This document shows, piece by piece, positions 1-7,824 of a stretch of 48,390 nucleotides of DNA. The translations under genes were made by a program, and so were the position numbers. The DNA is from Actinomadura sp. KC345 (GTDB lineage: Bacteria; Actinomycetota; Actinomycetes; Streptosporangiales; Streptosporangiaceae): contig NZ_SMKH01000019.1 in assembly GCF_004348515.1 (NCBI RefSeq), positions 1 through 48,390 of the forward strand, in the 5' to 3' direction. The notes under the pieces were generated by a model. The model ran no database searches. It was given only the letters and a program-made list of their open reading frames with translations, and had not been told where the DNA came from. Numbering within the stretch: position 1 is the first letter of the stretch; each line of letters begins with the position of its first letter.

Positions 1-1
1 C

Positions 2-922
2 ATCAACACGGGCTTGGACCGCGCCGACTTCCTCACCACCACGCCCAGTTCCACCATCGGGGAACGCCTCCTCGCCGAGCACTATCCGGGCGGCCAGGGA
101 CGCCCCCTCCAGGTCATCACCGACCGGTCGGACACGGCCTCCGTGACCGCCGCCCTCCAGGACGCCCCCGGCGTGGCCGGCGTGGGAGCCCCCCTCCCCT
201 CCACCGACGGACGCCTGGCGAAACTCGACGTCGTCCTCACCGACCCGCCCGACAGCGAAGCCGCGAAGGACACGGTCCGGAACCTGCGCGAGACCGTCCC
301 GGACGCCACCTTCGGCGCGAGCACGGCCAGCGAGATCGACCTCGCCGACGCGCAGTCCCATGACCGCGCCGTGGTGATCCCGCTCGTCCTCGGAGTCGTC
401 CTCCTCGTCCTGATTGCGCTCCTCCGCGCCCTGGTCGCCCCGCTCCTGGTGATCGCCACGGTCGTCGTGTCCTACTTCGCCGCGCTGGGCGCGTCCTGGC
501 TGCTGTTCCGGTACGTGTTCGGCTTCCCCGCCCTCGACACCCAGGTCGCTCTCATGGGCTTCCTGTTCATGGTGGCGCTCGGCGTGGACTACAACCTGTT
601 CCTCGTGTCCCGCATCCGCGAAGAGGCGGCACACGGCGACCACCGCGCCGGCGTCCTGCGCGGCCTGGCCGTCACCGGCGGCGTCATCTCCAGCGCCGGA
701 CTGGTCCTGGCCGCGACCTTCGGCGCCCTCGGCGTCATGCCGGTCACGATGATGGTGCAGGTCGGCGTCCTGGTGTCCCTCGGCGTCCTCTTGGACACCT
801 TCTTCGTCCGCTCCGTCGTCGTCCCCGCCCTGGCCCTCGACACCGGCCGCCACTTCTGGTGGCCCGCCCGCCGAATCGAGGCTCCGCCCGCGAAACGGCC
901 AAGAGAAGTAGCACACCACTGA
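2..922 (+). CDS. MMPL-family (RND superfamily) membrane transporter, 3' part
   Basis: The reading frame is open from base 2, so the gene begins before the window and only about 306 C-terminal residues are seen. A soluble extracellular-type stretch comes first, followed by closely packed hydrophobic segments (for example from about base 365, 435, 545, 660 and 740). These include GFLFMVALGVDYNLFLVSRI, the conserved RND membrane motif with an Asp in a transmembrane helix that carries protons. This matches the second half of MMPL/actinorhodin-transporter-like proteins, which use the proton gradient to export lipids or hydrophobic drugs. The tail is short and basic. The substrate cannot be told from this part. 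A strong hairpin follows the stop codon. Family assignment is firm; function is general. Confidence 0.9.
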   Translation: MNTGLDRADFLTTTPSSTIGERLLAEHYPGGQGRPLQVITDRSDTASVTAALQDAPGVAGVGAPLPSTDGRLAKLDVVLTDPPDSEAAKDTVRNLRETVPDATFGASTASEIDLADAQSHDRAVVIPLVLGVVLLVLIALLRALVAPLLVIATVVVSYFAALGASWLLFRYVFGFPALDTQVALMGFLFMVALGVDYNLFLVSRIREEAAHGDHRAGVLRGLAVTGGVISSAGLVLAATFGALGVMPVTMMVQVGVLVSLGVLLDTFFVRSVVVPALALDTGRHFWWPARRIEAPPAKRPREVAHH

Positions 923-961
923 CACGGAAAAGCCGAAAGTCCACCTTCCGCCGGAACTGTG

Positions 962-1006
962 CGTGAGCCGGACGTCCGCCAATATGAAGCGGACGCCCGG
1001 CTCACG
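962..1006 (+). terminator. Long inverted repeat after the MMPL gene, probable terminator
   Basis: Arms 962-979 and 989-1006 are 18 bases each and pair with one mismatch (A972 against C996) around a nine-base loop. There is no T-run, which is common for actinomycete terminators. It lies 40 bases past the transporter stop codon and before the next plus-strand gene. Confidence 0.7.
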
Positions 1007-1065
1007 AACGGTTCATCGCCCATGTATCTCACCGACGACGACGCCCCTCGCCCTAATCTGGTGGA

Positions 1066-1458
1066 GTGCGGCTCGAACTGATCACCATCGTGGTGGACGA
1101 CTACGACCGAGCCATCGCGTTCTTCACCGAGGTCCTAGGGTTTCACCTTGTGGAGGACTCGCCGTCGTTCACCAACGACGGCCGCCCGAAACGATGGGTC
1201 GTCGTCCGCCCGCCCGGCGCGGAGACCGGCATCCTTCTGGCGCGTGCGGACGGTGAGCGTCAGGCCGCCGTCGTCGGGGACCAGGCCGCGGGCCGCGTCG
1301 GGTTCTTCCTGCGGGTGGAGGACTTCGAAGCCGCTCACACGCGCATGACGGCCGCCGGAGTCGACTTCGTCAGCGCGCCGCGCACGGAGCCCTACGGACG
1401 GGTCGCCGTCTTCCTCGACATCGCCGGCAACCGCTGGGACCTGCTCGGCCCCTCCTGA
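1066..1458 (+). CDS. VOC (glyoxalase/bleomycin-resistance) family protein
   Basis: A 130-residue protein with the two beta-alpha-beta-beta-beta halves of the vicinal oxygen chelate fold. The first half carries VDDYDRAIAFFTEVLGFHLV near residues 9-28, a typical family opening. The second half contains FFLRVEDFEAAHTRMTAAGV and ends DIAGNRWDLLGPS, the usual 'D..GN.w.l' finish. The start is GTG at 1066, with GGTGGAG immediately upstream and overlapping, so the ribosome-binding site is not ideal. Proteins of this size are often small-molecule binders, resistance proteins or isomerases; the substrate is unknown. It stands alone between the transporter and a minus-strand small ORF. Confidence 0.85.
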   Translation: MRLELITIVVDDYDRAIAFFTEVLGFHLVEDSPSFTNDGRPKRWVVVRPPGAETGILLARADGERQAAVVGDQAAGRVGFFLRVEDFEAAHTRMTAAGVDFVSAPRTEPYGRVAVFLDIAGNRWDLLGPS

Positions 1459-1462
1459 GCGA

Positions 1463-1618
1463 TCAGGCGGGCAGCCACCTGACGCCGGTGCCGTAGGCGT
1501 GCCACTCGTCGTTGCGGCGGCGGCGGGCGGAGAACAGCCGCTGCGAGCCCGCCGAGGCCCGGGCGTCCTCCTGCCCTTGGGCCGTGGCCCGCTGCCGCCG
1601 TTTCTCCCGGAATGCCAT
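1463..1618 (-). CDS. Possible small basic protein, 51 residues
   Basis: An ORF of 51 codons from ATG at 1618 to a TGA ending at 1463. The product is strongly basic, begins MAFREKRRQR and ends in WHAYGTGVRWLPA. It fills the gap between two plus-strand genes, and its codons follow the high-GC third-position pattern of real genes here. No clear ribosome-binding site is visible upstream of the ATG. I do not recognise a family. It could be spurious. Confidence 0.35.
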   Translation of the reverse strand: MAFREKRRQRATAQGQEDARASAGSQRLFSARRRRNDEWHAYGTGVRWLPA

Positions 1619-1644
1619 GTGCAGAGGGTGCCAGTTCTGGTGCC

Positions 1645-1674
1645 TGGACAGCTGTCTGATCTACTGTCTATATT
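1645..1674 (+). promoter_or_regulatory. Putative promoter with overlapping palindrome
   Basis: TGGACA (1645-1650) and TATATT (1669-1674) are spaced by 18 bases, a good sigma-70-type match in a GC-rich background. The perfect palindrome GACAGCTGTC (1647-1656) overlaps the -35 element and could be an operator. It would serve the plus-strand gene that starts at 1705. Confidence 0.5.
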
Positions 1675-1704
1675 GCGATGGCGATCCACCATGGGAGGGT
1701 CCTG

Positions 1705-2931
1705 ATGCCCAGCCGCTACGAACGTCTGAGCCGTGAGCAGCTCGTCACGCTGGTCCCGGAGCTGTTGCTCATCGGTCACCTGATCGACCGGGCGGGCATG
1801 CCGTTCTGCCTGGAGGCGTGGGGCCAGGACCAGATGACGCAGATCGCCATCGAGGAGTGGGCGGGCGCCAGCCCCATCTACACGCGGCGGATGCAGAAGG
1901 CCCTCGGGTTCGAGGGCGACGACGTGCCCACGATCTTCAAGGGCATGCAGCTGGACATCGGCGCGCCGCCGCAGTTCATGGACTTCCGCTACGGCGTGAC
2001 GGATCCGCTGCACGGGACGTTCCACCTCGACCACTGCGGGGCGCTGATGGACGTCGAGCCGATGGGCCCGTCCATGGTCAAGAACATGTGCCACGACATC
2101 GAGGACCCCACGTTCGACGCCACCGCCGTGGCCACCAATCCCAAGGCGCGGGTGCGGCCGGTCCACCGCCCGCCCCGTGTTCCGGCCGACCGGCGGCCGC
2201 ACTGTGCCTGGACGGTGGAGATCGACCCGGACTCCCCCGATGTCGAGGCGATCCCCGCCCTCGCGGTCAACGAGCGTTCGCACGCCGCCACGCTCGTCCT
2301 CGATGAGGTCGACCCCGCCCAGGAAGGGCTGGGCGACTACAGCGGACCGCTCGTGGACGATCTCGATTTCGCGTCGTTCTCCCACTCGGCGCTGGTCCGG
2401 ATGGCCGACGAGGTCGTCCTGCAGCAGCACCTGCTGAACCTCTCGTTCCAGCTGGCCGTGCGGGAACGCGCCGCGGGCGACGAGGAGCTCTTCCGCCGCG
2501 TCGCGCTGCGCCAGCTCATCGGGCACGCCGGTGTCGCGGCCGAGCGCCTGCACCGGGCGCTGGCGTTGTCCGACTCCCCGCAGGACGCGGCCCGGGTCGT
2601 CGAGCTGCATCCGCTGATGAACCCGATGCCGTACGTCCGCCTCGGCCGGGACGGGGAGTCGGTCACGGTGTCGCGGTCGCCCGCGCACGAGGACGGCGGC
2701 TGGCTGCCGCTGTGCACGCCCGGCTCCCCCGGCGCCCTGCAGGCGATCGTCCGTGCGGTGAACCCCTGCCTGGACGTCGAGATGAGCGGCACCGCGACCG
2801 ATTGGACGGCACGGGTCGTGCTGACCGACACCGCCGCCCCGGAGACCGGGGAAGTCGCGGTCACGAAGATCAGCAAGGGTGCCGCCTTCCGGTTCGAACC
2901 GCGCCGGTCCCTTCCCCTCTTCGTGAAGTGA
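1705..2931 (+). CDS. Conserved-looking protein of unknown function, 408 residues
   Basis: The chosen start is the ATG at 1705 because GGGAGGG lies about six bases upstream; an in-frame ATG at 1678 has no such site. The protein is soluble, with no signal peptide or membrane segment. The N-terminal half has runs of His, Cys and Asp that look like a metal or catalytic site: HLDHCGALMDVEPMG and MCHDIEDPTFDATA (about residues 104-140). The C-terminal half is less distinctive and ends FEPRRSLPLFVK. The pattern weakly recalls proteins annotated as related to L-2-amino-thiazoline-4-carboxylate hydrolase, but I cannot confirm that. The gene has its own promoter and no operon partner. Confidence 0.8.
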   Translation: MPSRYERLSREQLVTLVPELLLIGHLIDRAGMPFCLEAWGQDQMTQIAIEEWAGASPIYTRRMQKALGFEGDDVPTIFKGMQLDIGAPPQFMDFRYGVTDPLHGTFHLDHCGALMDVEPMGPSMVKNMCHDIEDPTFDATAVATNPKARVRPVHRPPRVPADRRPHCAWTVEIDPDSPDVEAIPALAVNERSHAATLVLDEVDPAQEGLGDYSGPLVDDLDFASFSHSALVRMADEVVLQQHLLNLSFQLAVRERAAGDEELFRRVALRQLIGHAGVAAERLHRALALSDSPQDAARVVELHPLMNPMPYVRLGRDGESVTVSRSPAHEDGGWLPLCTPGSPGALQAIVRAVNPCLDVEMSGTATDWTARVVLTDTAAPETGEVAVTKISKGAAFRFEPRRSLPLFVK

Positions 2932-2965
2932 ACCGGCGGCATCCGTCCGTGCGGCGGCCGCCGGA

Positions 2966-3266
2966 TCAGGGCACGAGGACGGCCCGGCCGCGGACGCGGC
3001 CGGCGTCCAAGGGCCTCGATGGCGGACTGGAAGTCGTCCAGGCCGTCCTTCTCGGTGTGCAGGTGACCGCGCCGCGGGCCGCGAGGGCCATCAGGTCGCA
3101 CAGGTCGTTGTAGGACCCGGACGAGGTTGCCGATGGCGTTGATCTCGGCGGAGATGATGTCGATCGTGGGGATGTCGATGTTCTCGCCGTAGTCGACCAC
3201 GTGGTAGTCGCCCGCCTCGCGCAGCATGCGCACCCCCTCGGCGGTGGTCCCGCCCTCCCCGATTCG
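2966..3266 (-). pseudogene. Decayed C-terminal remnant of a zinc-type alcohol dehydrogenase
   Basis: Read on the minus strand, the segment encodes the last 95 or so residues of a medium-chain NAD(P)-dependent alcohol dehydrogenase, in pieces: GEGGTTAEGVRMLREAGDYH, then EINAIGNLV, SYNDLCDLMALAARGAVT, LDDFQSAIEAL and DAGRVRGRAVLVP before the stop. The pieces lie in two different frames. One extra base near 3110-3117, one missing base near 3061-3066 and one extra base near 3012 explain the switches. The catalytic domain and most of the NAD-binding domain are absent upstream. The remnant is therefore truncated and frameshifted and should not make a working enzyme. Homology is clear from the near-continuous family sequence once frames are joined. 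Confidence 0.8.
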
Positions 3267-3349
3267 TGGCCTGTTCGGGCCGTTCCGGTTCCGCCGGGAG
3301 CCGTCCCGACCCAAGATGGGGGTCTTGATCCATTCAGTGAGGGAGCCCG

Positions 3350-4153
3350 ATGGCGGACGACGCGGCGAAGGACCGGATCGACACGAGCGTCCCGCATTCG
3401 GCGCGGATCTGGAATTACTGGCTGGGCGGCAAGGACAACCATCCGGTCGACCGCGCCGCCGGCGACCAGTACCGGGAGACGTTCCCGGGCGTGGTCGACG
3501 TCGCCCGCGCGTCCCGGCTGTTCCTCACCCGGTCCGTGCGGTACCTGGCCGCCGAGGCGGGCATGCGCCAGTTCCTCGACGTGGGAACGGGCCTCCCGAC
3601 CGTCGACAACACCCACGAGGTGGCCCAGCGCGTCGCCCCGGACGCCCGCATCGTCTACGTCGACAACGACCCGCTGGTGCTCGTGCACGCTCGTGCCCTG
3701 CTCACCAGCACTCCGGACGGCACCACCGACTACGTCGAAGCCGACCTCCATGACCCTGGCCGCATCCTGGACGCCGCGGCGAAGACCCTTGACCTCGATC
3801 GTCCCGTCGCGCTCGTCCTGAGCGGGATCATGGGCCACGTTCCGGACGGCGACGAGGCCCGCTCGATCGTCCGGGCGCTCATGGACCCGTTGCCGTCCGG
3901 CAGCCACCTCTCCCTCAACGACGGCACGAGCGTGATCGCCGGCGAGGCCGTCGAGGACGCCCAGAACGACTACAACGAGGGGGGCTCGGTGCCGTACCGG
4001 CTGCGCTCCCCGGAGGAGATCGGCCGGTTCTTCGAGGGCCTGGTGCTGGTCGAGCCCGGCCTGGTCTCCTGCCCGCACTGGCGCCCGGAGTCGACCGCCC
4101 TCGACGAGCCCGACGCCGTCGACGCCTTCGGTGCCGTGGGCCGCAAGCCTTGA
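3350..4153 (+). CDS. SAM-dependent methyltransferase, DUF574 (Methyltransf_19) type
   Basis: A 267-residue protein starting at ATG 3350, with GAGGGAG a few bases upstream. The opening IDTSVPHSARIWNYWLGGKD (residues 10-29) is the signature of the actinomycete DUF574 methyltransferase family, where 'P..AR.wnY.LGGKDN' is nearly invariant. A SAM-binding loop FLDVGTGLPT follows at about 75-84, and YVDNDPLVLVHARALL is the acidic ribose-contact region. These enzymes are very abundant in Streptomyces and Actinomadura, but their substrates are mostly unknown. It is a single gene ending at a pair of hairpins that separate it from the opposing tRNA genes. Confidence 0.92.
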   Translation: MADDAAKDRIDTSVPHSARIWNYWLGGKDNHPVDRAAGDQYRETFPGVVDVARASRLFLTRSVRYLAAEAGMRQFLDVGTGLPTVDNTHEVAQRVAPDARIVYVDNDPLVLVHARALLTSTPDGTTDYVEADLHDPGRILDAAAKTLDLDRPVALVLSGIMGHVPDGDEARSIVRALMDPLPSGSHLSLNDGTSVIAGEAVEDAQNDYNEGGSVPYRLRSPEEIGRFFEGLVLVEPGLVSCPHWRPESTALDEPDAVDAFGAVGRKP

Positions 4154-4200
4154 CGGCCGTGGCCGTCAAGCAGAAAGCCGCAGATCGATGATCTGCGGCT
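4151..4200. terminator. Two hairpins between methyltransferase and tRNA genes
   Basis: TGACGGCC/GGCCGTCA (4151-4168) includes the methyltransferase stop codon. AGCCGCAGATC/GATCTGCGGCT (4176-4186 and 4190-4200) forms an 11-bp stem with a GAT loop. The second lies between convergent transcripts and would work as a bidirectional terminator; there is no long T-run. Confidence 0.65.
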
Positions 4201-4208
4201 GGTCGCTG

Positions 4209-4281
4209 TACCCCCGAGCGGATTCGAACCGCCGTTACCGCCTTGAGAGGGCGGCGTCCTAGGCCACTAGACGACGGGGGC
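4209..4281 (-). tRNA. tRNA-Glu (anticodon CTC)
   Basis: 73 bases, read on the minus strand. The acceptor stem begins GCCCCCG and closes with CGGGGGT before an A discriminator. The anticodon stem CCGCC/GGCGG holds the loop CTCTCAA, giving CTC. The T arm contains GGTTCGAATCC. CCA is not encoded. A second identical gene lies 109 bases upstream in transcription order. Confidence 0.95.
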
Positions 4282-4390
4282 CGGACTTTGCACCCGGGCG
4301 ATCTCCCGCTCGGGCCTGGCCAACCCTACCGGACACCGCCCACCGTCTCGAACGGTTTTCGGCCCTGGATGACGCTGACCAGATGTGCTG

Positions 4391-4463
4391 TACCCCCGAG
4401 CGGATTCGAACCGCCGTTACCGCCTTGAGAGGGCGGCGTCCTAGGCCACTAGACGACGGGGGC
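4391..4463 (-). tRNA. tRNA-Glu (anticodon CTC), second identical copy
   Basis: The same 73-base sequence as the gene at 4209-4281, with the CTC anticodon. The flanks differ except for a few bases next to the 3' end, so this is a gene duplication rather than a long repeat. Likely transcribed with the tRNA-Gln gene upstream of it. Confidence 0.95.
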
Positions 4464-4488
4464 GAGTGTCCACGGAAAATGGACGCAG

Positions 4489-4560
4489 CTGGGGTACCAG
4501 GACTCGAACCTAGACTAAGTGAACCAGAATCACTCGTGCTGCCGATTACACCATACCCCA
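4489..4560 (-). tRNA. tRNA-Gln (anticodon CTG)
   Basis: 72 bases on the minus strand. The acceptor pairs TGGGGTA with TACCCCA, with a G discriminator. The anticodon stem AGTGA/TCACT carries the loop TTCTGGT, so the anticodon is CTG. It is first in the tRNA cluster in transcription order. The GatCAB amidotransferase genes elsewhere in this window are the usual route for charging tRNA-Gln in actinomycetes. Confidence 0.95.
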
Positions 4561-4684
4561 GTGAGGTACGGGCTTCCGTGCCGTTTCCGGCCGGTCGCTC
4601 GCGCCTCGATGAGAATACAGGACCCGGGGACTGCGGCCAAAACGATTGGCGCGGGAGGCCAGGCGGGACGCGCGTTCCCGGGCG

Positions 4685-5320
4685 TCACCGGGTGAAGTCG
4701 GGCGGACCCGTGTGACGCCGGCCCCAGTCGACCAGTGGACGCAGGCGGCGCCACGCCTCCCGGACCCGCGTCACCACCTCCGGCGTCAGCATCCACGGGT
4801 CGGCGGGCCAGCCCTTGTGGGCGTACAGAGAGCGGTGCCGGAGGAGTTCCAGGCGCGGGTGGTCCGGGGGCGTGCCGCGGGGCCGGGTCTTGAGCCGGTC
4901 TCCGGCGATCTCCATTCCGTCGGAGCGCAGATCGTCCACGATGGCCTGGAGTTCCTTGCCGGAGGTCTCGGACCCGGCGGCGTTCCGGTAGCGGCGGAGC
5001 TGCTCGGGCGTGGGCGCGTACATGCCGCCCGCGGCCATCAGGCCGTCCGCGTCGAGGTGGAGGTAGAAGCCCTCGCTCGTATGGCCGCCCTGGTGCGTCT
5101 TGTAGGGCGTCTTGTCCTTGCTGAACCGGAGGTCACGGAACGGTCGGAAGAGCTTCACCGCGCCGAATTCCTCCTCCAGTTCGGCGCACAGCTTGGCCAT
5201 CGGTTCGCGCACATGGCGTTCGTACGTCTCCCTGTGGGCCGTCCAGTAGGACTTGCTGTTGTCGGCCTGCAAGCCCTCGTAGAACTCGAACGCCTCGTCG
5301 GTGAAGCCGCCGAACGCCAT
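4685..5320 (-). CDS. DUF2461 (TIGR02453-type) protein
   Basis: 211 residues from ATG at 5320, with GAGGGGGAG just upstream. The protein opens GGFTDEAFEFYEGLQADNSK, then has FGAVKLFRPFRDLRFSKDKT and PYKTHQGGHT, the core conserved motifs of the DUF2461 family. Family members are widespread soluble proteins of unknown biochemical role. The gene begins nine bases after the stop of the fumarylacetoacetate-hydrolase family gene, so the two are probably one transcript. It is read toward the tRNA cluster. Confidence 0.9.
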   Translation of the reverse strand: MAFGGFTDEAFEFYEGLQADNSKSYWTAHRETYERHVREPMAKLCAELEEEFGAVKLFRPFRDLRFSKDKTPYKTHQGGHTSEGFYLHLDADGLMAAGGMYAPTPEQLRRYRNAAGSETSGKELQAIVDDLRSDGMEIAGDRLKTRPRGTPPDHPRLELLRHRSLYAHKGWPADPWMLTPEVVTRVREAWRRLRPLVDWGRRHTGPPDFTR

Positions 5321-5329
5321 GGCTCCCCC

Positions 5330-6094
5330 TCAGTCGCGGGCGATGACGCGGTTGGACAGACTGCCGATGTTCTCGACGGTGACCGTCACCTCGTCCCCGA
5401 CCTCCAGCGGGCCGACGCCGGCCGGGGTGCCGGTGAGGATGACGTCGCCGGGCAGGAGCGTCATGACCTGGCTGACGTACTCGACGAGGGTCGGGACGCC
5501 GTGCATCAGCTGGGACGTGCGGGCGTCCTGCCTGACCTCCCCGTTGACGGCGGTGGAGATCGCCAGGTCGCCGGGGTCGGCGTCGGTCTCGATCCACGGA
5601 CCGAGGGGGCAGAACGTGTCGAAGCCCTTGGCGCGCGTCCACTGCCCGTCCTTGGCCTGGAGGTCGCGCGCCGTGACGTCGTTGGCGCAGGTGTACCCGA
5701 GGATCACGTCGGTGGCGCGCGACGCCGGGACCTCGCGGCACATCCGGCCGATGACGACGGCCAGCTCGCCCTCGAAGTCGACCCGCTCCGACAGCTTCTG
5801 CGGGTAGGTGACCGCCTCCCCCGGTCCGATCACGGCGGTGGACGGCTTCGAGAACAGCATCGGCTCGGCCGGAGCCTCGCCGCCCATCTCCTCCGCGTGG
5901 GCGGCGTAGTTCTTGCCGATCGCGATGACCTTGCTCGGGAGGATCGGCGCGAGCAACCGCACGTCCGGGAGCGGGAAACGCTGTCCGGTGAACGTCAGAT
6001 CACCGAACGGGTGGGCCGCGATGGCGGCGACGGTGTCCTCCTCCACCACACCGAAGGACATGCCGTCGTCGGTGGAGAACCTGGCGATACGCAT
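5330..6094 (-). CDS. Fumarylacetoacetate hydrolase (FAH) family protein
   Basis: 254 residues using ATG at 6094 (MRIARFSTDDG); longer in-frame extensions are Arg-rich and look non-coding. The C-terminal domain has KVIAIGKNYAAHAEEMGG, then SERVDFEGELAVVIGR with the two metal-binding Glu residues, then CANDVTARDLQ with the metal-binding Asp, and GDVILTGTPAGVGPL. These are the divalent-metal site and fold of the FAH/HpcE superfamily, which cleaves or decarboxylates beta-diketo acids. In many actinomycetes, as I recall, this gene lies next to gltX and near the leucine genes. Here gltX is not adjacent and a DUF2461 gene follows instead. The exact substrate is not predicted. Confidence 0.93.
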   Translation of the reverse strand: MRIARFSTDDGMSFGVVEEDTVAAIAAHPFGDLTFTGQRFPLPDVRLLAPILPSKVIAIGKNYAAHAEEMGGEAPAEPMLFSKPSTAVIGPGEAVTYPQKLSERVDFEGELAVVIGRMCREVPASRATDVILGYTCANDVTARDLQAKDGQWTRAKGFDTFCPLGPWIETDADPGDLAISTAVNGEVRQDARTSQLMHGVPTLVEYVSQVMTLLPGDVILTGTPAGVGPLEVGDEVTVTVENIGSLSNRVIARD

Positions 6095-6116
6095 GGGCGA
6101 GAGCCTAGTACGCCGG

Positions 6117-7745
6117 TCAGAAGCCGCACGCCTTGCCGTTGAGCCAGCACGCCTGCGGGGCCGTCGTGGTGCCCGACGCACCGAACTGGATGTCCCACGT
6201 GGCGCCGGGCTGGATCGCGGCGGCGCCGTCCAGGTTCGCGAGCTCCACCAGCTCGCCGCGCTTGACGATCTTCGCGCCCCAGACGTTCTTCACCACCGCG
6301 CCCGGGGTGGTGAACGCCAGCTTCCACGTGCTCATGGGCACGCCGGTGCGGTTGGTGATGACCATGCGGCCCTCGAAGTACCCCTGGTCCTGCTGGGTGA
6401 GCTGGTAGGTGATGCCGTCGCCCTGCCGCACCGGCCCGATCGGCGCGGTCGGCACGGGAGGGGACGCGGGCTGCTGCCCGGGAGGCGCCCCCGGCGGGCC
6501 GCCGGACGGACCACCGGACGGGCCTGCGGACGGCGGCGCGGCGGGCGCCCCGCCGCCGGTGGCCCCGCCCGACGCCGTCGGAGCCGGTCCCCCGGCGCCC
6601 TCGGTCGCCGGGGCGGACGTCGCGGGCGCCCCGCCCGCCGTCGGCCGCTCCTCCGGCCCGCCGACGAGGAACAGGACCACGACCCCGGTCGCGGCGAGGA
6701 GCACGACACCGGCGGCCAGCGCGGCCAGGACGAGCGAGCGCCTGGAGCCGCCGGGCCGGGACGGCGGGACTCCCCCGGACGGCGAGGCGGCCGGCGGCAA
6801 CGTGGCCGCGGGCATCCCGTGAGCCGACGGCCCGTGCGGTGGGGGCTCGTGCGGTGGAGGCGCCTGTGGTGGAGGCCCCTGCGGTGCGGCCGGCGGCGCC
6901 TGCATCGCGTGGGCGAACGCCGGATCCGGCCCGCCGAGGCTGGTCGGTTCACTCTCGGCGGAGAACTGCTCCGTCCACGGCGCCTCCCCGGGGGCGGACG
7001 CCGGGACGTACTCACCGGCGGCCGGCGCCTCGGGCGGCGGCGGTGCGGCGGCGGGAGGCGCCGCCGCGGACGCGGGCACGTGCGGGCCCGCGTCCGGCGC
7101 CTCCGCGCGCTCGGGTGCGGGGGGCGCCGGCGGGGTGATGTGCCGGTCGCCGGCCTCGCCCCGCTCGGCCGGAGGCTGCTCGTACATCGGCACGGCGTCC
7201 TCGGGCGCCGTCGCCTGCCCGGGAACGGTCGCCTGCCCGGGAACGGCCGCCTGCCCGTGGTCGGGAAGAGCCTCCTGCTCGGAGACGGCCTCCTGCCCGT
7301 ACACCGGCGTGGGCATCTCGAACTCGATGGCCTCCGGCGGCGTGGACGCGGCCGGGTTGAACGGAACGGGGATGTCCGAGGCGGTGACCGAGGCCCGCGG
7401 CCGCCCTGCCGGGAAGTCGGTGACGGTGGACGGCGCGTCGTCGAGCGGCGGGTCCTGGAAGGTCACGTCCCAGTCGTCTTCGACGTCGTCCTCGAACGGC
7501 GGAGCGTCCTCGGGGTCGTCCACCGGGGCGGCGCCGAAACTCACTTCCGGGTCCTGGAGCGTCGCCTCGGAGTCGAAGGCGTCGTCGACGGGGTCGTCAA
7601 CGGGTTCGTCGACGAAGGTCGTCTCGGACGCCGCCGCGGCGGGCTCGGGCTCCTCGGCCTTGCCGCCGGCGCGGAACTCGGCGGTCGTCTTGTGATCCGG
7701 GGGAACGTACCCGGGCTCCTCGCCGCTCAACTCGTCACCCTCCAC
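6117..7745 (-). CDS. Single-pass membrane protein with acidic/Pro-rich cytoplasmic part and CBM2-like outer domain
   Basis: 542 residues from GTG at 7745; the frame is closed by a stop about 50 bases upstream. Residues 1-330 are disordered and rich in Asp, Glu, Pro and Ala, with short repeats such as GQAAVPGQATVPGQAT and runs of PPPHEPPPHGP. A basic SRR precedes one transmembrane helix (about 336-358, SLVLAALAAGVVLLAATGVVVLFLV, shown here only by its start). A Ser/Gly/Pro linker follows. The last 100 residues look like a family 2 carbohydrate-binding module, from YQLTQQDQGYFEGRMVITN to the Cys pair in ACWLNGKACGF. The positive-inside rule puts the long N-terminal region in the cytoplasm and the module outside. 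A wall or polysaccharide sensor or anchor is an inference. Confidence 0.8.
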   Translation of the reverse strand: MEGDELSGEEPGYVPPDHKTTAEFRAGGKAEEPEPAAAASETTFVDEPVDDPVDDAFDSEATLQDPEVSFGAAPVDDPEDAPPFEDDVEDDWDVTFQDPPLDDAPSTVTDFPAGRPRASVTASDIPVPFNPAASTPPEAIEFEMPTPVYGQEAVSEQEALPDHGQAAVPGQATVPGQATAPEDAVPMYEQPPAERGEAGDRHITPPAPPAPERAEAPDAGPHVPASAAAPPAAAPPPPEAPAAGEYVPASAPGEAPWTEQFSAESEPTSLGGPDPAFAHAMQAPPAAPQGPPPQAPPPHEPPPHGPSAHGMPAATLPPAASPSGGVPPSRPGGSRRSLVLAALAAGVVLLAATGVVVLFLVGGPEERPTAGGAPATSAPATEGAGGPAPTASGGATGGGAPAAPPSAGPSGGPSGGPPGAPPGQQPASPPVPTAPIGPVRQGDGITYQLTQQDQGYFEGRMVITNRTGVPMSTWKLAFTTPGAVVKNVWGAKIVKRGELVELANLDGAAAIQPGATWDIQFGASGTTTAPQACWLNGKACGF

Positions 7746-7824
7746 GTTCGCGTCGATCTCACTGAAGTCCGACGACGCGTATGGCGGTTCGGTTCACCCG
7801 GAACCGGGAGGTCGCGCGATGCGG

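Noticed and set aside
4209..4463. Integration site for a mobile element in the duplicated tRNA-Glu genes
   Set aside because: Both copies are complete tRNA genes with different flanks and no integrase nearby; simple tandem duplication is enough.
4646..6142. Plus-strand ORF of about 500 codons across the DUF2461 and FAH genes
   Set aside because: It lies opposite two genes with clear family motifs and shows no recognisable domains.
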